Shown: positions 8,248-17,578, counted from the first letter of the stretch. The stretch: DNA of 64,000 bases from Mycobacterium sp. GA-2829 (GCF_001499965.1 NZ_LQIT01000012.1:62001-126000); one strand, 5' to 3'. Numbers and translations: made by a program. The notes: a model not told the origin generated them from the sequence alone.

Positions 8248-8293
8248 CTACGGTTGTTGACGCGAAACGGCCGAAATCCGTCAACAACCGTAG
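8248..8293. terminator. Hairpin between convergent ltp3 and MOSC genes
   Basis: Perfect 15-nt arms (8248-8262 and 8279-8293, ctacggttgttgacg and its complement) flank a 16-nt loop. It starts 11 nt past the ltp3 stop and ends 26 nt before the stop of the opposing MOSC gene. No U-tract follows, as is common for mycobacterial hairpin terminators. It could serve both strands. Confidence 0.75.
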
Positions 8294-8318
8294 GCTCGGC
8301 GCACTCGGCGCACTGAAG

Positions 8319-9299
8319 TCAGCGGGTGAAGCGGTCGGCGGCGCTCATCGCCAGCCCGAACACCATCCGCTTACCGCGCCTGGCGACGTCGGCCAGGGGG
8401 CTGCGCCGGTGCGGCCGCAACGCCACCTCGTCGCCCACGGTCACCACGCCCCCGGAGTCCACCCAGCAATAGCTGCCCAGGCAGCGGTCCGCCCGCTGGG
8501 CCACCGCCTTGGTGATCCGGCGATCCACGTCGAGGCCCGGTTGCGCCCGGCTGGGGATCACGCAGCGGATCGTCGGCATCGTCACCTCGAGCACCGCGCC
8601 GCCGAGGGTCAGGTGGCCGCCGGTCCAGTGCGATTCCGGGAGGCCGTCGGCCGGGTCGTCGACGGCGAGCAGCACGTTGGGCCGGAAGCGTCGGACGTCG
8701 ACGGCGTCCTCGCCGAGTTCGGCGCCGATGGTCGCCAGGCTCGCGGTGGTCATCACGTGCACGGGCGCGAGGTCGACGAACATCCCGGGCGGGGTCGAGT
8801 ACCGCGCGAGCAGCGTGAGGTCGGCGATCCGCATCATCGACAGGTCGGGCAGCCGCTCCCCTTCGGCGATTCCGAAGTCCGAGCGCATCGAGGCGATCGG
8901 CGAATTGTCCGGATCGCCGCTGTTGAGCTTGTGCAGGCTGGTGTCCGACGCCGGCGGCAACGCGGTCAGCCGCATCTCGCGTCCCACCAGCTCGGACAGC
9001 TTCGCGTGCACGGCCGGGTCGTCGGAGCGCAGCACCGTGCCGTCGGGGAAGGTGATCTCGACGTCGGGCACCCGCCCCGGCCCGGCGTCGGGCGGGGGCG
9101 GCGCGCAGTAGCGGGCGGTGGCGGTCAGCAGTTTGGGGGTCCGGCGGGCGGTCGCGGTGATGTCGTGTTCGACGTCGCGGACCGCCCACAGCCGGTCGCC
9201 GTGGACACCCTGCGGCCCCAGCTCCACCTCGTCGACGGCCTCGCCGCCGAGGGATTTGACCGGATAGCGCCACATCGCGGCGACCTGACCCACTCGCAT
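8319..9299 (-). CDS. MOSC domain protein with MOSC-N barrel
   Basis: A 326-residue protein with the N-terminal MOSC-N beta-barrel (VGQVAAMWRYPVKSLGGE, GPQGVHGDRLWAVRD) followed by a MOSC sulfurase-carrier domain. The conserved Cys is in PTIRCVIPSRAQPGL. Relatives include the C-terminus of molybdenum-cofactor sulfurase and mARC/YiiM-type enzymes that handle Moco-bound sulfur or N-hydroxylated compounds. It stands alone, convergent with ltp3 and divergent from kshA, with no visible KstR site of its own beyond the shared kshA intergenic region. I see no firm link to sterol catabolism. Confidence 0.85.
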   Translation of the reverse strand: MRVGQVAAMWRYPVKSLGGEAVDEVELGPQGVHGDRLWAVRDVEHDITATARRTPKLLTATARYCAPPPPDAGPGRVPDVEITFPDGTVLRSDDPAVHAKLSELVGREMRLTALPPASDTSLHKLNSGDPDNSPIASMRSDFGIAEGERLPDLSMMRIADLTLLARYSTPPGMFVDLAPVHVMTTASLATIGAELGEDAVDVRRFRPNVLLAVDDPADGLPESHWTGGHLTLGGAVLEVTMPTIRCVIPSRAQPGLDVDRRITKAVAQRADRCLGSYCWVDSGGVVTVGDEVALRPHRRSPLADVARRGKRMVFGLAMSAADRFTR

Positions 9300-9412
9300 C
9301 CCGCAACCGTACGGCCGGACCGGAGCGGCCGCGCGGGAACCCGTTCAGAACCCCCGCCCACCGGGTATGCGCCAGGTCACGCCCCGATCATTGCGAGACC
9401 CACCGGCAAAAC

Positions 9413-9426
9413 TGTAACGTGTTCTA
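9413..9426. promoter_or_regulatory. KstR operator of kshA
   Basis: TGTAACGTGTTCTA fits TnnAACnnGTTnnA. It lies 44 nt upstream of the kshA GTG and about 110 nt from the divergent MOSC gene start. Confidence 0.9.
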
Positions 9427-9470
9427 GTTAGAGGCCCCGGGTTCGGGGCCGGGACTTTGGAGGCGCCCAG

Positions 9471-10628
9471 GTGAGTACCGAGACCGCACACAGCGGCATC
9501 CGCGAGATCGACACCGGAACTCTGCCCGACCGCTACGCCAGGGGCTGGCACTGCCTCGGCCCGGTCAAGGACTACGTCGACGGCAAGCCGCATTCGGTGG
9601 AGGCGTTCGGCACCAAACTCGTGGTGTTCGCCGACTCCAAGGGCGAGGTCAAGATCCTCGACGGCTACTGCAGGCACATGGGTGGCGATCTCTCGCAGGG
9701 CACCGTCAAGGGTGACGAGGTGGCCTGCCCGTTCCACGACTGGCGCTGGGGCGGCGACGGTAAGTGCAAGCTGGTGCCCTACGCCAAGCGCACCCCGCGA
9801 CTGGCCCGGACGCGCGCCTGGACCACCGACGTGCGCAGCGGTCTGCTGTTCGTGTGGCACGACCACGAGGGCAACCCGCCCCCGCCGGAGGTCCGCATCC
9901 CCGAGATCCCCGAGTACGCCAGCGACGAGTGGACCGAGTGGCGGTGGAACTCGATCCTGATCGAGGGCGCCAACTGCCGCGAGATCATCGACAACGTCAC
10001 CGACATGGCGCACTTCTTCTACATCCACTTCGGCCTGCCGACGTACTTCAAGAACGTCTTCGAGGGACACATCGCCAGCCAGTACCTGCACAACGTGGGC
10101 CGGCCCGACGTCAACGACATGGGTACCACCTATGGCGAGGCCCACCTCGATTCGGAGGCCTCGTACTTCGGCCCGTCGTTCATGATCAACTGGCTGCACA
10201 ACAACTACGGCGGCTACAAGGCCGAATCGATCCTGATCAACTGCCACTACCCGGTGACCCAGGACTCGTTCGTGCTGCAGTGGGGCGTCATCGTCGAGAA
10301 GCCCAAGGGCCTCGACGACAAGATGACCGACAAACTCGCCCGCACGTTCACCGACGGCGTCAGCAAGGGCTTCCTGCAGGATGTCGAGATCTGGAAGCAC
10401 AAGACCCGCATCGACAATCCGCTGCTGGTCGAGGAGGACGGCGCGGTCTACCAGTTGCGGCGTTGGTATCAGCAGTTCTACGTCGACGTCGCCGATGTCA
10501 CCCCGGAGATGACCGACCGCTTCGAGATCGAGGTCGACACCACCGCGGCCAACGAGTACTGGAACACCGAGGTCGAGGAGAATCTGAAGCGGCGCGAAGC
10601 CGAGAAGGCAGAACAGCCGACGTCATGA
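9471..10628 (+). CDS. kshA: 3-ketosteroid 9-alpha-hydroxylase oxygenase KshA
   Basis: A 385-residue Rieske oxygenase (Rv3526-like). The Rieske cluster ligands are in CRHMGGDLSQG and CPFHDWRW (CxH and CxxH, around residues 67-88). The mononuclear iron ligands lie in NVTDMAHFFYIHFG. With the reductase KshB, KshA hydroxylates C9 of androstenedione-type steroids; together with KstD this makes the unstable product that opens ring B. The GTG at 9471 gives the expected MSTETA-type N-terminus, and a GGAGG sequence lies 9 nt upstream. Its stop overlaps the next gene by 4 nt. It is controlled by the KstR site at 9413-9426. Confidence 0.96.
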   Translation: MSTETAHSGIREIDTGTLPDRYARGWHCLGPVKDYVDGKPHSVEAFGTKLVVFADSKGEVKILDGYCRHMGGDLSQGTVKGDEVACPFHDWRWGGDGKCKLVPYAKRTPRLARTRAWTTDVRSGLLFVWHDHEGNPPPPEVRIPEIPEYASDEWTEWRWNSILIEGANCREIIDNVTDMAHFFYIHFGLPTYFKNVFEGHIASQYLHNVGRPDVNDMGTTYGEAHLDSEASYFGPSFMINWLHNNYGGYKAESILINCHYPVTQDSFVLQWGVIVEKPKGLDDKMTDKLARTFTDGVSKGFLQDVEIWKHKTRIDNPLLVEEDGAVYQLRRWYQQFYVDVADVTPEMTDRFEIEVDTTAANEYWNTEVEENLKRREAEKAEQPTS

Positions 10629-11095
10629 CGTCACCGGAGGAGCAGGACGCAGAGGTCGACCGGCTGGCCCGGTCGATGCTCCTGCTGCACGGCGGCCACG
10701 AGGACGACGACCACCACCATCCCGCACCCGCGGCAGGCGGTCGCAAGAGTTGGTCGAAAGCCCCGGCGTACCCGGACGACGATCCGCGCGCGGTCGCGGT
10801 GCGCGAGGCCACCCGGCGGGACCGCGACCGCTATCTGAATTCCGGTCTGGTCGAGGTGGACTGCCGGTTCTGCCACGTCGCGGTCAAGGTGAAGAAGCTG
10901 GGCCGCGGCCACACCTCGGTGCAGTGGAATTCCGAGGCCACGCAGCGCTGTGCGCACTTCACGGAGATCCGCGAGGCGGGCGGGCAGCCGGCGCGGACCA
11001 AGACCTGTCCGCGGTTGGCCGACAGCATCAAACACGCTGTGGCCGAGGGTTGCCTGGAGGAGAACTCCACAGCGCCCTCTCCCGGGGACGGTTAG
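10625..11095 (+). CDS. Small Cys/His-rich protein (Rv3527-like)
   Basis: A 156-residue protein translated from the ATG at 10625, which overlaps the kshA stop (ATGA). It has an acidic, His-rich N-terminal segment (GGHEDDDHHHP) and a conserved core with CRFCH, then CAHF and KTCPRL, spaced like a metal-binding zinc-ribbon. Rv3527 occupies the same position after kshA in M. tuberculosis. Coupling to kshA and likely metal binding suggest a role in maturation or support of the oxygenase, but that is inference. No enzyme motif is visible. Confidence 0.8.
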   Translation: MTSPEEQDAEVDRLARSMLLLHGGHEDDDHHHPAPAAGGRKSWSKAPAYPDDDPRAVAVREATRRDRDRYLNSGLVEVDCRFCHVAVKVKKLGRGHTSVQWNSEATQRCAHFTEIREAGGQPARTKTCPRLADSIKHAVAEGCLEENSTAPSPGDG

Positions 11096-11252
11096 GGCCC
11101 CGGCGACGTCTCACGCGGCGTCACCGCGGCGGACAGCTCGGCGCTGCCAGTCGGCACCGAGTGCGCTCTGCCAACCCTCGACGACCCGCATCCAGTGGCC
11201 GACCTGAGCCCCGCGATCTGGTAGACCATCGGCACCGGCGCGGCGACCTTCG

Positions 11253-12707
11253 CTAGCTTTCCCGCACCTTCGCCAACGCGGCCGCCCGCTCGGCCAGAAA
11301 CTGTCGCAATGTGTCCTTCTGCGCCTTGATCTCCTCGGCGCTGAGGCCATCGGTGACGGGCACCTTCGCGACGACGGTGTCCAGCAGTTCCAGCGCCTGC
11401 CCGTCGGCATAGATCCGGTCGTAGAGATCCCAATACGCGGTGTCGTAGACCGCGGCGAAGGCCGGTGACGCCAGGAAGCGCTCCTTGAGCAGGTTGCCGC
11501 CGGGCGGCATCCCGCCGGGCGGACCCATGCCGGTCGGGGGTGTGAAACCCGGCGGCGTCTTGAGCTCCAGCCGATCATGCGGCCGGAGCTTCGGATCGCC
11601 CATCATGGTCGCGAGGTTCAGATCCCAGGAGACGACCGTGAACTTCCTGGTCCCCAGGTCGTACCACAGGAAGTAGTTCTGACCCGGTCCCGCCATGTCG
11701 TCGGAGTTGACCAGCAAATTCTGCGTCGCGGCGTAACGCGCGAACGATTCCACGTCGACCCAATCGCCCAGCGACCGCGCGAACTCGTCGTCGTCGGCGC
11801 TGTCCAACCACTTCAGGAAATTGATGAGCGGCTGCAGATTTCCGGTGTCGACGGTGTTGATCTGCTTGAACTGATCGGCGTAGGACGACTGGTCCGGGCC
11901 CTTGTACTCGAGCCGAGAGTTGGCGCGTGCCTTGTACAGATAGCCGGCCGAGTCGAACAGTGTGTTCGCGTAGTTCTCGTCGGGGTGCTCGAGCACCAGG
12001 CGGGTCGTGGTCGCGCCGTTCACCGAGTACGTGACGTAGGCGTAGCGCTGCGACGGCTGACCCGTCATCGCTGTCAGCGAGAGTGCCAAGGCCTCGTTGA
12101 GCACGGGCGCACCGGGGCGCACCGAGAGTTCGGTCAACCCCTGGTATCCGCGACCGTCGGCATTCCCGTTGAAGCTGATCAGCAGCGGCATCGACAGCGG
12201 ATCGTCCTCGGTGACGCTGTCCATGGGGCCCATCGGGGGCGGGCCCCCCGGGCCCGGCGGCGGACCCCCCTCCCCCGGCGCACCGGGCGGTGGGCCGAAA
12301 TGCACGCCGCGCAGGCCCATCAATGTCGAATTGCCTTTGAGCCGTACGGCGACGTCGTTGATCGTGGTCCCGTCGATCGTGATATCGGCCGTGACCCACT
12401 TCTTGTCGCCGTCGGCCTTGAACTGCTCGACCATGTCACGGTATTCGGCATCGGTCAGTCGGATCGCCAGCGAGTGCGGCACGGAGTCGTCGAACAGATC
12501 AACGGTGCCCGTGATGTTCTCGGTGATCTCCGAGGCGATGATCGTCGGATCGCCCGTGATGTACGGGCGGACGCGGATGTCACCGAACGCCAGTGCCACG
12601 GCGGCTACGAAGACGATGAACGCACTCAACAGCTTCCAGTGCTGACGCAGCGGTTTCGGGATCCGGTGCACGAACCGGCGCCGCCGCGAACTGGCAGGCG
12701 CCGTCAT
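11253..12707 (-). CDS. CotH-family membrane-anchored protein kinase-like protein
   Basis: A 484-residue protein with one N-terminal membrane anchor (about 25-45) and an extracytoplasmic CotH domain. CotH hallmarks are VRLKGNSTLMG, YLYKARANSRLEY and VSWDLNLATMMGDP, which includes the atypical kinase Asp. Two Pro/Gly-rich inserts (about 138-160 and 395-410) are unusual. CotH proteins are atypical secreted kinases first known from Bacillus spore coats. The gene is coupled by TGATG to the DUF4956 gene and follows a VTC-domain gene: a recurrent VTC-DUF4956-CotH set in bacteria with no settled function. It is convergent with the Rv3527-like gene. Confidence 0.88.
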   Translation of the reverse strand: MTAPASSRRRRFVHRIPKPLRQHWKLLSAFIVFVAAVALAFGDIRVRPYITGDPTIIASEITENITGTVDLFDDSVPHSLAIRLTDAEYRDMVEQFKADGDKKWVTADITIDGTTINDVAVRLKGNSTLMGLRGVHFGPPPGAPGEGGPPPGPGGPPPMGPMDSVTEDDPLSMPLLISFNGNADGRGYQGLTELSVRPGAPVLNEALALSLTAMTGQPSQRYAYVTYSVNGATTTRLVLEHPDENYANTLFDSAGYLYKARANSRLEYKGPDQSSYADQFKQINTVDTGNLQPLINFLKWLDSADDDEFARSLGDWVDVESFARYAATQNLLVNSDDMAGPGQNYFLWYDLGTRKFTVVSWDLNLATMMGDPKLRPHDRLELKTPPGFTPPTGMGPPGGMPPGGNLLKERFLASPAFAAVYDTAYWDLYDRIYADGQALELLDTVVAKVPVTDGLSAEEIKAQKDTLRQFLAERAAALAKVRES

Positions 12708-13384
12708 CAGATGTCGGTCTGGTCGTAGCCGGTCAGGACGGTGACGCGCTGGCCGGTGTTCACCGCGCTGAGCGCCGCGATGAGATCGCTGCTCTTCTTG
12801 TTCTTCTTCAGCTGCGCGGTGTAATACAGCTCCATGAGTGCACCGGCACGCACCGATTCGGTTGAGACGAGCTCGAATTCACTGCAGTATTCGATGAGGG
12901 TGTCGTCGACGCGGGCGGTGTACTCGGGCTCCGGCGGCACCTGCACCTTCACGACCTGGCGCTTGACGTCGAGCTTGAACATGTTGAACTTGTTCATGAT
13001 CACGAGCACCAGGCAGATCGCGATGGTTGCGGCGATGGCCAGTGTGTAGAACCGGGTCCCGGTCGTCATACCGATCGCCATCACCAGGAAGACGAACCCG
13101 ACGTCACGGGTTTCCTTGATGGCGTTGCGGAATCGGATCACCGACAGCGCGCCGACCAACGCGAACGCCCGGGCGATGTTCGACCCGACGACCAGCATGA
13201 TGACCGAGACCACCATGCAGACCAGCACGAGCGTCTGCACGTAGGACTGGCTGTAGGACACGTTCTTGTGGGTGTAGCGGTAGACCCAGCCGATGATGAC
13301 GGACAGGACCAGCGACAGCGCCAGCGACGCGACGACGTCGAACGTCGTGAAGGTGCCGCTGAGGTCCTGCAGGTTGATGTTCAC
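12707..13384 (-). CDS. DUF4956 integral membrane protein
   Basis: A 225-residue protein with four predicted N-terminal transmembrane helices (around 18-38, 47-68, 72-90, 97-128) followed by a cytosolic domain of about 95 residues. The signature VGALSVIRFRNAIKETRD between helices is the hallmark of DUF4956. The cytosolic part resembles a ferredoxin-like regulatory domain. It starts with GTG at 13384, 49 nt after the VTC gene, and overlaps the CotH gene by one base. A role as membrane partner of the VTC-domain polymerase is inferred from the recurrent gene set. Confidence 0.88.
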   Translation of the reverse strand: MNINLQDLSGTFTTFDVVASLALSLVLSVIIGWVYRYTHKNVSYSQSYVQTLVLVCMVVSVIMLVVGSNIARAFALVGALSVIRFRNAIKETRDVGFVFLVMAIGMTTGTRFYTLAIAATIAICLVLVIMNKFNMFKLDVKRQVVKVQVPPEPEYTARVDDTLIEYCSEFELVSTESVRAGALMELYYTAQLKKNKKSSDLIAALSAVNTGQRVTVLTGYDQTDI

Positions 13385-13433
13385 GAATACTCCTGATCGA
13401 ACGAAATGGTGAAGCTATGGGACGCAGCGGGAT

Positions 13434-14351
13434 TCACGCCGAGGGCGCGGATTCCAGCAGGTCGTCCGGAACGGTGTCGCCTGCCCCGGCAGGCATGACG
13501 AGTTCGGGGGCGCCGAGCGCCGAGCGCGGCGCGAGGCCGAATGCCTGGACGGACTGGCAGTACTTCGACACCCGGATCACCGACATGTCGACGCGGGCCA
13601 GCAAGTCGGTGATCCAGTAGGGCACGCGTTCGTTGGCCTTGACCTCGACGATGGCCAGCTTGGGCGGGATGATGAAGCGGTTCTGTGCGCCCGAGGCGAA
13701 ATGGAAGTCGCGGTCGCGGCCGTGCACTCTGTGGTCGATCGTGACGCGCAGGCCCAGATCGGCGTCCCGGCCGACGAAGGCCTCGCGCAGGTAGCCGGTC
13801 GTGACGATCGGCCGCAGGTCGAGGTTCTCCACGAGCGTCGACACTTCGTTGACGAACGGCTTCTGCGACGCGTCGCAGTCGATCTCCCTGCGGTGGTCGA
13901 GCCACTGCACGGCGGTCGCGTACGGCAGTTCGGTGCGCCGCTTCTGGGTAACGCGGTTGACGCGCTGCTTGATCTCGACCTGCACCGGGGTGTCGTCGGT
14001 GCACGCCGACGGCGCCCCGTAGAGGCGCATCCGCACCTTGCGGCGGAACCGCAGGCCCTCGATCTTCTCCCAGTAGAAGCGCAGGTCAGGCGTGTCGTAA
14101 TAGAGCGAGGTCACCGGGTAGCCGCCGTGCGGCGAGTACGGGTCGGTGTCCATGTGCCCGGCGAGTTCGTCGCGCAGTTCCGGCACGCGTATCTCGTCGA
14201 CGAAGTACTTGATCTCGTAGCGGTTGAACGCATGCATCTTGCTGGCGGTCTGCTGATAACCGCGCGGCAGCGTGGGCACGTCCTCGTACACGGGTGACTG
14301 TGTGGCCGACGGTTCCTCACGGGGCCTACGGAACCGGCCGAACACACGCAC
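13434..14351 (-). CDS. VTC-domain polyphosphate polymerase-like protein
   Basis: A 305-residue protein with a tunnel-fold VTC domain as in the catalytic subunit of the yeast vacuolar polyphosphate polymerase. Basic and acidic tunnel residues are recognisable: FNRYEIKYFVDE, FRRKVRMRLYG, QVEIKQRVNRVTQKRR, LAIVEVKANERVPYWITDLL. It starts with GTG at 14351 and a GAAAGG ribosome-binding site. It is the first gene of the VTC-DUF4956-CotH set. Synthesis of polyphosphate or a nucleotide-dependent phosphoryl transfer is known for the fold; the role here is unproven. Confidence 0.88.
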   Translation of the reverse strand: MRVFGRFRRPREEPSATQSPVYEDVPTLPRGYQQTASKMHAFNRYEIKYFVDEIRVPELRDELAGHMDTDPYSPHGGYPVTSLYYDTPDLRFYWEKIEGLRFRRKVRMRLYGAPSACTDDTPVQVEIKQRVNRVTQKRRTELPYATAVQWLDHRREIDCDASQKPFVNEVSTLVENLDLRPIVTTGYLREAFVGRDADLGLRVTIDHRVHGRDRDFHFASGAQNRFIIPPKLAIVEVKANERVPYWITDLLARVDMSVIRVSKYCQSVQAFGLAPRSALGAPELVMPAGAGDTVPDDLLESAPSA

Positions 14352-14526
14352 CGCCTTTCGGAGTCCTCGGCACCACCTTGCCGCTGCCTGCGCTCAGCTA
14401 ATCGCTCGAAGCTATGCGTCCGCTGTGCAGAAGATGGTTAACAGCTGTCAAACTATAGGTAACTCCTTGAAGTGACCTTCGCCACGCATCGAACTGCAGG
14501 CTCAGAGTCCACGACGGCCGAGCCGT

Positions 14527-15669
14527 CTAGAGACCTCTAAACCGCTCCTTGACCTGCTCGGCGGTCAGGCCGTAGTCCGCCAGCGAATAGGTGTGCTTCG
14601 GGGCACGGGGACCCTTCTGGCTGTCAGCGTGGCTGGTCTCCATCGCCTGCCGGGCCGCGTCGGTGAACGGCAGTCCGAAATGCCGGTAGATCCGCTCCAC
14701 TTCGGCCACCGGATCGGCGATGAAGTCGAAGTAGTCCATGTCGTAGAACTGGGCCGGGTTCTGCTTGGCCCGTTCGGTGGTGAACCGCTCGAGTCCCCGC
14801 GACCACGTCTCCATCGAGTCGGCGCCGATGACGTCACCGACGAAGGTGTTCGACCAGCCCGCGGTGGTGTGCTGGGCCAGCGAGCACATCGACGCCATGA
14901 TGGTCTCGGCGGGCCGGTGGCACTGCACCACCAGCGCATCCGGGTAGGTGGCGAACAACGCGTCGAGCGCGAACAGGTGGCTGGGGTTCTTGAGCACCCA
15001 ACGCTTGTCGGCGTCGTTGAGGCCGATCAGCTGCAGGTTTCTGCGGTGCCGCGCATACGGTTTCGTCCAGTCCTGCCTCGCGAGCCACTGCGAGTACGTC
15101 GGCACGTGGGCCAGCGTCTCGTAGGACACCGAGTGCAGCGACTGCCGCAGCAGCTGCCAGCACTCCTCGACCTCGTCGGCGGTCATGTAGTGGAGGCCGG
15201 TGTAGTCGGGGTTCTCCTCGTGCGCCTGCTTGAACCGGGAATCCAATTCGACGAAAACCGGGTTCTGCGACCAGGTCTCGCGCGGCGGGCGGGGTTGCGG
15301 GAATTCGGCCAGCCACAACTCGAGGCCCTGATGTGCGGGATCGGCCGACAGCAGACGGTGCAGCGCGGTGGTGCCGGTTCGTGGCAGCCCGGTGACGAAC
15401 AGCGGCCGCTCGATCGCGACGTCGGCGTGTTCGGGATGCTGCTTCCACGCCGCCTCCGACAGCAGCCGTGCGACCAGCGCGTTGCGCAGGAAGAACCGCG
15501 ACATCTTGCTGCCGATCTCGGTGAGGTCGGCGTCGCGCGCGTACGAGTCGAGCAGCACCCCCAGCGCTTCTCGGTAGTTGTCGTCGTCGGAGCCGAAATC
15601 GTCGAGCCCGCACGCCTTGGTCGCCGAGGCGTGGAGATCCTCGACGGTACCCACATCGGTGCGCGTCAC
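14527..15669 (-). CDS. Sulfotransferase-family protein (Rv3529c-like)
   Basis: A 380-residue protein with the PAPS-binding P-loop TGLPRTGTTALHRLL (around 94-108) and the second cofactor segment VVQCHRPAETIMASMCSL. It would transfer sulfate from PAPS to a hydroxyl. It is the last gene of a three-gene set with the SDR and DUF1214-like genes, joined by a 4-nt GTGA overlap, and shares their KstR operator at 17586-17599. The order equals Rv3531c-Rv3530c-Rv3529c. A sterol-derived substrate is plausible but not shown. Confidence 0.85.
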   Translation of the reverse strand: MTRTDVGTVEDLHASATKACGLDDFGSDDDNYREALGVLLDSYARDADLTEIGSKMSRFFLRNALVARLLSEAAWKQHPEHADVAIERPLFVTGLPRTGTTALHRLLSADPAHQGLELWLAEFPQPRPPRETWSQNPVFVELDSRFKQAHEENPDYTGLHYMTADEVEECWQLLRQSLHSVSYETLAHVPTYSQWLARQDWTKPYARHRRNLQLIGLNDADKRWVLKNPSHLFALDALFATYPDALVVQCHRPAETIMASMCSLAQHTTAGWSNTFVGDVIGADSMETWSRGLERFTTERAKQNPAQFYDMDYFDFIADPVAEVERIYRHFGLPFTDAARQAMETSHADSQKGPRAPKHTYSLADYGLTAEQVKERFRGL

Positions 15670-16448
15670 GCCTTGTACTCCCCGCAGTTGACGTCGAGGG
15701 TCTGCCCGGTGATGCCGCTGGACAGATCGCTGGCCATGAACAGGATCGCCGAGGCGACCTCGTCCTCGGTGGGCAACCGCTTGAGGTCCGACGCCGCGGC
15801 GGTCGCCTCGTAGATCTCCTCGACCGTGGTTCCGTACTTGCCAGCCTGGTGGTTGAAGTAGCTCTTCAGCGTGTCGCCCCAGATGTAGCCGGGCGCAACG
15901 GAATTGACTCTAATGCCCTGCTCTCCGAGCTCGGTGGCCAGCGACTGCGACATCGCGAGCAGCGCCGACTTGGCCATCTTGTAGGCGCCGTACTTGGCCT
16001 GCGAGTGCCGGATGACCATCGAGTTGACGTTGACCACCGCACCGTTGGCGTCGGCGAGTGCGGGCGTGAAGCCCTGGGTGAGCCGCAGTGCACCGAGCAC
16101 GGTGAGCTCGATGGCCTCGCGGATGTGCTCGAAGGTGGTATTCGCCAACGGTTTCATCGATGGCACCCGGAACGCGTTGTTGATCAGCACGTCGGCTCTG
16201 CCGTAGGCCTCCAGCGTCCGCTCGACGAGGTTGGCGACCTGTCCGTCGTCGGTGATGTCGGTGCCGACGGCGAGTGCGCGCCTACCGAGTCCGGTGACCT
16301 CCTTGGCGACGTCGTCGAGTCGTTCGACCGTCCGCGCCGCCAGCACCAGATCCGCGCCGGCCTCGGCGCACCGCCGTGCGAGCGTGGTCCCCAGCGCCGG
16401 ACCCACGCCGCTGATGACGACGACCTTCCCGTCGAGCAGCCCGGACAT
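15666..16448 (-). CDS. Short-chain dehydrogenase/reductase (Rv3530c-like)
   Basis: A 260-residue SDR. The frame stays open upstream, but the ATG at 16446-16448, overlapping the previous stop by one base, gives the standard start MSGLLDGKVVVISGVGPALG. The cofactor motif is GVGPALG in place of TGxxxGIG, the catalytic pair is YGAYKMAK (Tyr-x3-Lys), and the C-terminus TGQTLDVNCGEY is typical of the family. It is likely NAD-dependent and acts on a hydroxy- or keto-steroid, judging from KstR control. It is coupled on both sides within the three-gene operon. Confidence 0.88.
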   Translation of the reverse strand: MSGLLDGKVVVISGVGPALGTTLARRCAEAGADLVLAARTVERLDDVAKEVTGLGRRALAVGTDITDDGQVANLVERTLEAYGRADVLINNAFRVPSMKPLANTTFEHIREAIELTVLGALRLTQGFTPALADANGAVVNVNSMVIRHSQAKYGAYKMAKSALLAMSQSLATELGEQGIRVNSVAPGYIWGDTLKSYFNHQAGKYGTTVEEIYEATAAASDLKRLPTEDEVASAILFMASDLSSGITGQTLDVNCGEYKA

Positions 16449-17578
16449 CAGCCCACCATCCTGTTCTGAATCTGCAGTTGACGCAGGGCGATACGCGCGC
16501 GCCAGTCCTCGTCGGAGATCTTGTTCGACTCGTAATGCGGCAGTGCCGAGGCGACCTGGTCGATGTCGACGACCTCGGCGGTCGGACCGTCGGCCTCGGT
16601 GAGCTCCCGCGACAACCGCTGCCACCGGAACTGCAGATAGCCCTTGCGGTGGTCCAGCGTCTCGCACCAATTGGTCACGCCGGGATTCTCGTTCGAGACC
16701 ACGATGCGGATCTTGCCGTCCGGATCGGCTTGGGCCTGCGTGCCGTTGAGCGAAGTCTGATGGTTGACGTAGTCCAGCGAGATGTACCAGAGGCTGCCCA
16801 GCTGGAATCCCATGTACGGCGCCTCGCTGACCGGCACGGTGATGATCATCGCCTGGTCCGGCGCCAGCTCGAAGTGCCCCACCGAGGAGTACTGGGTGGC
16901 GAGCCCACCCGGGGTGAGCCGCGGCGCGGTCAACGTGTTGACCGGCAGGGTGTCGTAGAACCACTGCGGGAACTGCAGCCACGTCTTCACCCGTTGCACG
17001 AGTTGTTTCCCGGCCACCGCGTAGCGCTTCTCGATGAGTTCGCGGGTCAGCGGTGGTGGCGCGGTGCCGGCAGTGTCGGTGCGCGCGATCGCGATGTGGC
17101 CGCGCTGCGCCGACCAGTCGTTGTAGACCTCACGGACCACCAGTTGCGACGGGCTGGTCGGGGTGACCCGCCATTCATAGGTCCCGTCGGCCGCGATGTC
17201 GAGTTCACGGTCGTCGAAGGCGGCCTGGCTGGCGGGCACGTTGTCGTCGGTGTACTCACCGCCGAGCATCTGGAATGCGAGATCAGTGGTGGTGCCGCGC
17301 TTGCCGGTGACGACGTACTCGTGGCCGGGGAGCACGCGGGTGCCGAAGTACAGCGCGTCGGGATTGTCCAGGCCCATCTTGGTGAACGGGCCGGTGCCCG
17401 ACTGCATGAACGGATGGTCGCGGTCGTAGTCGAAGGCCAGGTGCTGACATGCCGCGATACCGCCCGCGAGGTACTGCAGACCCTCCAGGAGATCGGCTTC
17501 GGACTCGACGAACGGCGCTTCGGTGACGAGGCGTTCGGCCTCGGCGATCGCCTCGGCGAAAGGTGTGGAGAACACCAC
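16448..17578 (-). CDS. DUF1214-like protein (Rv3531c-like)
   Basis: A 376-residue protein with the C-terminal DUF1214-type jelly-roll pattern (EAPYMGFQLGSLWYISLDYVNHQTSLNGTQA, SNENPGVTNWCETLDHRKGYLQFRWQR). No catalytic motif is recognised. It is the first gene of the KstR-controlled operon with the SDR and sulfotransferase genes. It starts at one of two tandem GTG codons (17578 or 17575), 7 or 10 nt past the operator and without a clear ribosome-binding site, so the message may be leaderless. Confidence 0.8.
   Translation of the reverse strand: MVFSTPFAEAIAEAERLVTEAPFVESEADLLEGLQYLAGGIAACQHLAFDYDRDHPFMQSGTGPFTKMGLDNPDALYFGTRVLPGHEYVVTGKRGTTTDLAFQMLGGEYTDDNVPASQAAFDDRELDIAADGTYEWRVTPTSPSQLVVREVYNDWSAQRGHIAIARTDTAGTAPPPLTRELIEKRYAVAGKQLVQRVKTWLQFPQWFYDTLPVNTLTAPRLTPGGLATQYSSVGHFELAPDQAMIITVPVSEAPYMGFQLGSLWYISLDYVNHQTSLNGTQAQADPDGKIRIVVSNENPGVTNWCETLDHRKGYLQFRWQRLSRELTEADGPTAEVVDIDQVASALPHYESNKISDEDWRARIALRQLQIQNRMVG

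Noticed and set aside
16449..16982. N-terminal extension of the Rv3530c-like SDR
   Set aside because: It runs antisense-free but in a second frame of the DUF1214-like gene; the SDR start at 16448 with TGATG coupling matches the family.
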